Positions 44,233 to 64,000 of a stretch of DNA of 64,000 bases are shown piece by piece; the first letter of the stretch is position 1, and each line of letters begins with the position of its first letter. Origin of the DNA: Chiridota heheva (Eukaryota; Echinodermata; Holothuroidea; Apodida; Chiridotidae). The position numbers and the translations under genes were made by a program. The notes beneath the pieces are model-generated. The model was not told where the DNA came from, ran no database searches, and saw nothing but the letters and a program-made list of their open reading frames with translations. The stretch covers positions 1,045,001-1,109,000 of the forward strand of contig JAIGNY010002050.1 in NCBI GenBank assembly GCA_020152595.1, given 5' to 3'.

Positions 44233-44759
44233 ATGGCATCTCGCACTAAGTCCCACATGGCATCCCACCCCATGTCCCACATGGCATCCCACCCCATGTC
44301 CCACATGACATCCCATCACATGACATCCCATCACATGGCATCCCATCAGATGGCATCCCATCACATGGCATCCCATCACATGGCATCCCATCACACGGCA
44401 TCCCATCACATGGCATCCCATCACATGGCATCCCATCACATGGCATCCCATCACACGGCATCCCATCACATGGCATTCCATCACATGGCATTCCACCATA
44501 TCTCCCACATGGCATCCCACCCCATGTCCCACATGATATCCCTATGGCATTCTCTCATATGTCCCACAGGGCATCCCATCCTATGACCCACATGGCATTC
44601 CACCCTATGTCCCACATCCCATGTCCTAAATGACGTCCCGCCTCCTGTCCCACATGACATCCCATGCCTTGTCCCACGTGGCATTCCACCATATCTCCCA
44701 CATGGCCTCCTACCCTATGTCACACATGTCATCCTATCCTACCTTATGTCACACATGGA
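44233..44759. repeat. 15-bp minisatellite (ATGGCATCCCATCAC)
   Basis: Best preserved at 44303-44480, becoming degenerate on both sides with CCCCATGTCCCAC variants. Open in several frames on both strands because the unit is a multiple of three; not coding. Confidence 0.92.
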
Positions 44760-47385
44760 GGGGGGATAGATGGATAGATGGGAGGAGGATGGATTGATGG
44801 CATCAGGGAGAGTGGGTAGGATAGCATTAGGGTGGGAGGGATGGATGGCTTTGGGGAAGGATGGATGGCATTTGGGAGGGAGGGATGGATGGCATTGGGA
44901 AGGGAGGGATGTATGGCATTGGGGAGGGATGAGTGGCATCAGGGAGGGAGGGATGGATGGCAATATCGAGGAGAAGGGATGGATGGCAACAGTGGCGGAA
45001 GGATAGATGGTATCACGGAGGGAAAGATGGGAGGCAGTGGGGAGGGGAGAGATAGATGGCATTAGGAGGGACGGATGAATGGCATCGGGAAGGAGGGATG
45101 GATGGCATTATATGCCATCAGGGATGGAAAGATGGATGGCATCAGGGAGAGAGGGATTGATGGCATCAGAGGGGGAGGGGTGGATGGCGTCGGGAGGGAG
45201 TGATGGATGGCATCAGGAAGGGAGGGATGGATGACATCAGGGAGGGAGAGATTGATGGCATCAGGGAAGGAGGGAGAGATTGATGGCATCAGGGAAGGAA
45301 GGAGGGAGGGATGGATGGCATCAGGGAAGGAGGGTGGGATGAATGGCATCAGGGAGGGAGGGATGGATGGTATCAGGGAGGGAGGGATGGATGGCATCAG
45401 GGAGGGAGGGATGGATGGCATCAGGGAGGGAGGGATGGATGGCATCAGGGGAGGGAGGGATGGATGGCATCAGGGAGGGAGGGATGGATGGCATCAGGGA
45501 GGGAGGGATGGATGGCATCAGGGAGGGAGGGATGGATGGCATCAGGGAGGGTGGGATGAATGGCATCAGGGAGGGAGGGATGGATGGCATCAGGGAGGGA
45601 GGGATGGATGGCATCAGGGAGGGAGGGATGGATGGCATCAGGGGAGGAGGGATGGATGGCATCAGGGAGGGGAGGGATGGATGGCATCAGGGAGGGAGGG
45701 ATGGATGGCATCAGGGAGGGAGGGATGGATGGCATCAGGGAGGGAGGGATTGATGGCATCAGGAAGAAAGGGATGGATGGATGGCATCAGGGAGGGAGGA
45801 AAGGATGGCATCAGGGAGGGAGGGATGGATGGCATCAGGAGGGAGGGAGGGATGGATGGCATCAGGGAGGGGGATGGATGGCATCAGGGAGGGAGGGATG
45901 GATGGCATCAGGAGGGGGTGGATGGCATCAGGGGAGGGAGGGATGGATGGCATCAGGGAGGGAGGGATGGATGGCATCAGGGAGGGAGGGATGGATGGCA
46001 TCAGGGAGAGAGAGATGGATGGCATCAGGGAGGGAGGGATGGATGGCATCAGGGAGGGATGGATGGCATCAGGGAGGGAGGGATGTGTGGCATCAGGGAG
46101 GGAGGGATGGATGGTATCAGGAATGGATGATGACATCAGGAGGGACGAATAAATGGCATTGGGGAAGGAGGGATGGATGGCATCAGGAAGGGTGGGATAG
46201 ATGGCATCGGGGAAGGATAGATAGATGGCATCAGAGGGGGAGGATTGTGGATGAATGTCATCGGGTAGGGAGGGATGGATGTCAATGGGGAGGATGGCTG
46301 GAGAGCTTCAGGAAGGGGAAGGATGGATGGCTTCCGGAAGGAATGGATGAATGGCATCGGGGATGAGAGGGATGAATGGCATCGGGGAGGAGAGGATGGA
46401 TGGTATTAGGGAGGAGGGGATAGATAGAATTAACAGGGGAGGATGATGGATTGATGGCATCAGGGAGGGTGGGAAGGATAGCATCAGGGCGGGAGCGATA
46501 GATGGCTTTGGGGAAGGATGGATGGCATCTGGGAGGGAGGGATATATGGCATCGGGGAGGATGGATGGATGGCATTGGGGAGGAATGGATGTCATTGGGG
46601 AGGGATGGATGTCATTGGGGAGGGATGGATAACATCAGGGAGGGAGGGATGGATGACAACGATGGGGAGGGATGGATGGCAACAGCGGGGAAAGGATAGA
46701 TGGTATCACGGAGGGACGGATGGGTGGCATTGGGGAGGGGAGAGATGGCATTTGGAGAGATGGATGAATGACATCAGGAAGGGAGGGATGGATGGCATTA
46801 GATGTCATCAGGGATGGAAAGATGGATGGCATCAGGAGGGGGGGGTGGATGGCATCAGAGGGGAGGGATGAAAGGCATCAGGGAGGGAGGGAGGAATGGA
46901 TAGCCATAAAGGAGGGAGGGATGGATGACATCAGGGAAGGAGAGATGGATTGATGGCATCAGAGAGGAGGGAGGGATGGATAGCATCAAGGAGGGAGGGG
47001 TGGATGGCATCAGGGAGGGAGGGAGGGGTGGATGGTATCAGGGAAGGAGGGAGGGTTGGATGGTATCAAGAAGGGATGATGACATCAGGAGGGATGGATA
47101 AATGGCATTGGGGAAGGAGGGATGGATGACATCTGGGAGGTAGGGATGGATTGCTTTGGGGTAGGGATGGATAGCATCAGGGAGTGAGAGATGGGTGGCA
47201 TCAGTGAGGGATGGGTGGATATGGCATTGGTGAGGGATGGATGGCATCGCGGAGGGGGGTATATATGGTTGGCAACGAGGAGGGAGGGATGGATGACATT
47301 TGGGAAGTAGGAATGGATGGCATTGGGTAGGGATAGATAGCATCAGGGAGAAAGAATGGATGGCGTTGGAGGGGGATGGATGACT
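44760..47385. repeat. G-rich 24-bp minisatellite, ~2.6 kb
   Basis: Consensus GGGAGGGAGGGATGG followed by ATGGCATCA. Most regular at 45340-46100; outer parts degenerate with variants such as GGGGAAGGATGGATGGC. Strong purine and GGG bias on the + strand. The frames read as GGRDGWHQ or MPSIPPSL repeats are artefacts. Confidence 0.96.
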
Positions 47386-47531
47386 TTCAGGTAGAATTCA
47401 TCAAAAACTATTGACATTTCATGCTTTGCTACAGTAATTGCAGTGCCTATTGTATGTCATTTGATAAATAAGTATTAGTGCATTACTCAAAAGTGAAAAA
47501 ACGAGATATGTTTACAAGCAAAGCATCACAC

Positions 47532-47534
<3 letters not shown>

Positions 47535-47574
<40 letters not shown>
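47535..47574. repeat. (CA)n microsatellite
   Basis: About 20 uninterrupted CA units between RB1CC1 and COPS5. Confidence 0.97.
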
Positions 47575-47580
<6 letters not shown>

Positions 47581-50500
47581 TGCCAACACCACTGCATAGG
47601 TTGCTGATGCTGATAGCATTGGAACCAAAAATGAAAAGAAAGAATTAGATACTGTAAGTGGACTTCCATAAAGCTTAAGCTTGTTATTAAAATTTCTCTC
47701 ACTGGAAGTTATGGGATAAGTAACTGCTTACTTCCTTCAAGTAGAGCACTTCCCCTGCAGCTTTGAATAGTCGTGCATGTTGTCATTCAGACAGCTTTAG
47801 TTTAACCCACTGCTTACTATGCCAATGGTTTCAACCTATCGACATACACAAATCTAGCTGGATTATGATTCTGGGCCAGGTCATCGAACAAGCTGCAGCA
47901 AACGTGATAATGATTTAATTAGCCTTACATCTGTACAATCTTGGACAAAACTATTGAGAAATACTCATTTTAGGACACAGTCCTATATAGATTCTGAGAT
48001 TTGTTAGAACTACTGGCTACCTGATTAAAAGTCTATATAGACATTTAGTAATTTCTATATTCTTGAAAGAGCGTTAAAATCTGAGCAGATCATTTTTTTT
48101 AATTTAAAAAAACACTTTTAGTTTTTGAGTTATCGTTAATCCAAGTTTATTCAGTTTTAACTTCGAAAATTTGTGATGTATGACAGAACAGACAGCTAAA
48201 AATCTTTATGTAATTATGTCCTAAATTGTAATTACTAAAATGATGGTAAAGTCTTTTCCTGATAGAATTTTATTGGGGGTATAGGAAAGATTTCCAAAAC
48301 TTTATTTACCACTTCAATTATGATAGACATTTAAAAAACAAGATAATGTTGTGTTTAGACGTCCATATATACCTTTAGAGAAAAAGAGGGTTTATTTAGC
48401 TCTTGCCGACGATGCTCATTTCAACCTTGATGAGTGTTTAATTTGTTGTGTCATCTATCATGTCCGTGCTTTCTAAACGAAAGGCCACTCGCCTGCCTCC
48501 CCACCATCCCTCCCCTGCCTCCCCACCATCCCTCCCCTCCAGTCAACTGTTCATGACAATACTATCTTATTGTCATGAATTTGCAGTTACCTTAATAACC
48601 ATTGTGTTATATGAAACAATGTTGAAGGGACCATCTTTTGCTAAATTAAGTAAAATTATCTTTCCATTGGATCCATATTTATTATAGGGATTATAAAGGG
48701 AGCCACCATTACTGCAATTTTATGAAACCGTAAGAATGGATGATAATTATTTTTTGCTATTTAGAAAGTTATATTACAAAAATTTAGACACAATTTTGGA
48801 GGAAGTTGGTCAATTGTAGTGGATCCCCTTTCTCCCACCTTTTCTTCTACATAAAACATGCAATCTTACCAGTTGGCAAAAATTGCAGGGGCAAAGGAAA
48901 CCTCACCTCTCAGGGGTCGGGCAAGAACTCCAAACATTTTCTGGACAGTTTCCCTTACGCTTTCCATGTCTTTGGGTACCACTCCATAGCAAAGAAGTTA
49001 TCCAAAGCATAAAATGCAAAAGGAAAGATCAAACTTGTAAGGGGGAGGAAGGGGTGGGGGACTGGCTCCATATGACTTGCGATTATAACACTTGAAAGGA
49101 ATGGCATTTATTGCCACTTAAGGATTGTGAACCTACTATGTCTCATATGTTTCTGTAGAGCTATGTTCTTTGTCTTATTCAATTTTAGAAATTGTGGGGT
49201 GATACAGGTCATATATCCATGACATTATCATTTATTGAAGTGCAGATTCCAAAGAATACCCTCCCTAATCCCTTAACTCTTAACCAGAGTTTTTGGCTGG
49301 AGGGGGTGGTACACAGTAGTCGACGTGAGAAAATAAAGGCTCTAAAATGCTCTCAGTAATGTTTTTGGCGCCAAATGCATCACTGTGCAAGTATTGCGTA
49401 CGCGTCACGGCGTGGGATCTCGTGTCCAGGCCCATGCCCCGGTGTGGCCGAGAGGTAAAGCCCTTGTAGGAGCCAAGGGGTCGCAGCCCGGGCCAGGAAA
49501 CCCTGAAAAATATTTACTTTTAAAGTCCCAAAATAACTTCAAGTCAAACACAACGTTTGATGAAAACGAAAATTGTAATGATACAATCTCAAAATGTCCC
49601 TTCAAAGCCAAGGTAACTGAGTTAACATTTCTAACAGGCAGAGAAAATTCGGGCAATCTCGAGGGGTTATGGGCGAAGCCCTGCTAGCTAGGGGTCCAGA
49701 AAGTGAAGCCCGGATGCGTAAAATAAATTTCAAAACGGTTTTTTAAACATGATTATTCAAATATAGTTCTCATAAATTTGGTCTTAAATGCCCCGATTTT
49801 ACTGCATTGATCTGTTGATGAGTAGTAGCTATCTTGGACAAAAATTGTTGAGACACTTGATGAAATTATGTGATGCTTTTCGTGAACCTACATTTCTATT
49901 GTAAATTATTCCACACTTAGACATCATAAATGCCAGAAAAAATTGTCTATTGCTTCTTCAATCCCTATTCTATTATTTGAAATTAATATTTTAGAATTTT
50001 GAGGACATTTTCATAATTTCATTTACGCCGCCAGTTTCCCCTCCCCTACCTAACTATATTTAACGTCTTCCCTCCTTCCTCCCCCTCCCCGTTGAATGTT
50101 AGCCGTTGCGACTATTTTTTTGGAAATGATGTTAAGGAACAAGTAAATTCAACATTGAAAGGGGGGAGGGGTAGGGTGTTACAATTCTCGGAAAAAATAT
50201 TAAAGAAACATAACACTTTAACTTATTTACTTCTCAAAACACTGAATTGTCCCAACAATTTTGTCCAAGATTGTAGCTGTTTTGGGCGCATGATTCCGAC
50301 AAAATACTGATTTAAACAGCAGTGGCGTGGCCACGGTGCGGCGGGGGAAGAGGAGGGGGAGGCTGGTTTCCAAATGAAATTCAATTTTGGCCCCAAACAA
50401 AATATATGCTCCAAATTGTGAAGGAGAGTAAAAAAATTCCCAAAGGTTTTTTTTATGTATTTTTTAAAGACATTAAAATTATTCAAATTTAATTCCCCCT

Positions 50501-52449
50501 CAATTTGGTCTTAAATGCTCCGATTTTGATATTGATTGTTCTAATAGTTTCAAACTTTGGTCGTAATCTCCCGATATTACGAGACCTTAATCTAAAATTT
50601 TCCAAATAAAAAGAGGCCGTCAGCACTAGCAATATTTGGACCGATCATTTTCTTGAAATTTCTGTTGGGGTGTTAGGGATGGGAATCGCCTTTCAGCTAT
50701 GCCATATAATGCCGTATTCTATAAAATTAAGTTGAGGGTTCTCGTAAAATTATAGGCCTTTTTCCCCAGTAGTATCATCTCATTACAAACTTTTTTTAAC
50801 ATAAGTATATTGGCCTATACTGATGGGCCAACCTGCATGATATTTGGGGTCTGCCTGACATACAAAATGAAAAGTAAAACTTATGTTCATTAGCTATGAT
50901 TTAGACTGTTAGAGGGAAAATCACTTTTAAGAGGCACTTTTGTGCAATGCTTGTGTCACTACTACTCCTTACAACTCCTCCCAAATGGGCTCAATATCAA
51001 AGTTTGACTCTCAAAAGGGTTAAAATACACCAGCTTCGCTCCCTCGACCCCTACTGGGGGTTTTGCCCCTGGATCCTCGCACAGGATTTTAAGCAGGCCA
51101 CTGGATCCCATGCCAAAAATTCTCGCGCTTTGCGCTCTGATAGCGCTAACGCGCAACAAACACCAGCAAATGTTAGTCCAGTCCCACCAATAATAAATAC
51201 CTTCCGACGGAACTGAGACATGTTTGCACCTGCAGTGGTTCACATTCTTTACTGATTAAAAAGACAAAGGCCTTTTGCCAAAAAAAATTGTGCAAATCCA
51301 CCTCCCCCCCCCTCCCTGAAAAAAATAGAATAATAATACTCCAGCTACGTCATGACATTTCACATCCGTGCCCGACTAAGGTTAGTTCCTCGCCGACAGG
51401 GGCGGCTTAAACCCAGCCCCTATCTCCGCCTTGTACGGCCATGTGTGGGAGTCGCTGATGGTGGATAGACCGTTACAGCACTATATATTGCTGTGAAGGC
51501 AACAGAGGGAAAACTTTGCGACACTTATATGGGGCAAACATTTTATGTCAGATAAATAATAATCCAGACAAGTTTGACCAAAGTGATATTTTGTGAGCCA
51601 AAAAGCTTCTCTCTTTGTCTCCACATGAGTACAAAAATGCACAGTATTCTTAATCGTGAAGTCGGAAAAGAGAATTCCACTTAGTGTTTCAACATAGGAG
51701 AAAACTTGTAAATAAATTTTATTTTCAAAATCAATCACTTACACAATTTTGATGAGCTAAAGATAGTGGTAAGCAACGACATATTGGAGAAAGGGAAAAT
51801 CAAGAAATACTGCAGCAATATCATAGAAGCAGAGGTTGGACCCAGCTAATGTTGATATCGTATAGGGCCTATTCCCAATGGCGTAACAAGATTTGTTTGC
51901 ATGGGGGTGGGAAGGAGAGGGAGAGGGGGTAAATCATAAAAACCGAATCTAAGCAACCCCCTTCCCCCCTTCACCCCCATTCACCCCCTCCCTCCACCGC
52001 TTTCCTTCTTTGGATGCTTTGAGGAAAACCAATCCCCCAAATTGAGGGAAAAGTTGGACATTTTGAGGAAAAATTTCAGAAATTGGGTGGAAATTGCTAT
52101 ACAACTTCGACTAAGACCAATCGCTTTCATCAGGGTAATTACCAAAACAATCCAACATAATGAATTTCTATTCTGCAAATTTCCCAACTTTTTGGAAACC
52201 ATTTAGCTACGCTTCTGTCGTCACTATATCCCTCTCCCTTATTTTTCTTTGACAAAAAACTATATTCAAACAAAAAAAGACATAGATGGCTATGAGTCAT
52301 CAGAATTATATAGGGGTCGACCCTCTTTAAGCATTAGGCAGTTAGGCGCAGAGCATTTATTTGCGCTTAGCGCCTTTACGCTCTTTGACTGCAGGAAGAC
52401 TGGTCTGTGGTCGGAAATTGTGAGACCATCACACAAAATTGTTATCAAA
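47575..52449. other. Intergenic region upstream of COPS5
   Basis: No gene recognised. Repeat remnants: 48050-48380 resembles 19780-19970; 48493-48538 is a direct duplication of CTGCCTCCCCACCATCCCTC; 49435-49500 has an A-box-like TGGCCGAGAGG in a GC-rich block that may be a SINE remnant. COPS5 promoter and 5' UTR should lie at the right end. No TATA box was convincing. Confidence 0.4.

Positions 52450-64000
<11,551 letters not shown>

Noticed and set aside
44739-47343. Many open frames of 60-307 residues on both strands
   Set aside because: Tandem 24-bp G-rich repeat translated; no non-repeat domain, no family similarity.
49385-49687. 100-residue frame with GC-rich start
   Set aside because: The GC-rich block looks like a SINE remnant (A-box-like TGGCCGAGAGG) and the rest is random.
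52249-52449. N-terminal extension of COPS5
   Set aside because: The frame is open upstream of ATG 52450 but shows no similarity to CSN5; treated as 5' UTR.

Overview
This is animal nuclear DNA, AT-rich, with short exons in long repeat-filled introns and GT-AG splice sites. Two conserved genes were rebuilt from their exons. Repeat content and protein divergence suggest a marine invertebrate, possibly a deuterostome such as an echinoderm or hemichordate. That placement is inference and I cannot name a species.

Gene 1 (1784-39916, + strand) is the orthologue of RB1CC1/FIP200, the autophagy scaffold of the ULK complex. Eighteen coding exons join in phase to about 1443 residues: ubiquitin-like N-terminus, ATG17-like region, acidic linker, long coiled coil (mostly one 2168-bp exon) and C-terminal Claw. 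The exception is exon 9, where one surplus base causes an in-frame stop just before its donor.

Gene 2 (52450-64000, + strand, cut by the window end) is COPS5/CSN5, the JAMM deneddylase of the COP9 signalosome. Seven complete exons and the start of an eighth are present, with all catalytic residues intact. The two genes lie tandemly about 12.5 kb apart; in human both lie on chromosome 8q.

The rest is mostly repeats. (1) A 5.2-kb I-superfamily LINE (9835-14999) with an 11-bp target duplication, and a 5'-truncated sister at 3272-4090. (2) Several DNA-transposon families without visible transposase: two ~1.06-kb piggyBac-like elements with TTAA ends that carry a tRNA-like Pol III cassette, their ~100-bp miniatures, hAT-type elements with 8-bp target duplications, and a foldback family. 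One foldback copy is split by a 4.2-kb insertion that itself contains a piggyBac-like copy. (3) Tandem arrays: 54 bp at 7 kb, ~300 bp at 17 kb, 24 bp at 32.4 kb, a 3.7-kb cluster between the genes at 43.7-47.4 kb, (TA)n at 55.6 kb, 24 bp at 57.3-58.3 kb and 17 bp at 59.9 kb. Many long open frames are only these arrays read through.

No bacterial operon, CRISPR array, rRNA or clearly functional tRNA is present. The observations most worth following are the exon 9 frameshift, the Pol III cassette inside the piggyBac-like elements, the nested insertions and the repeated 24-bp array period.
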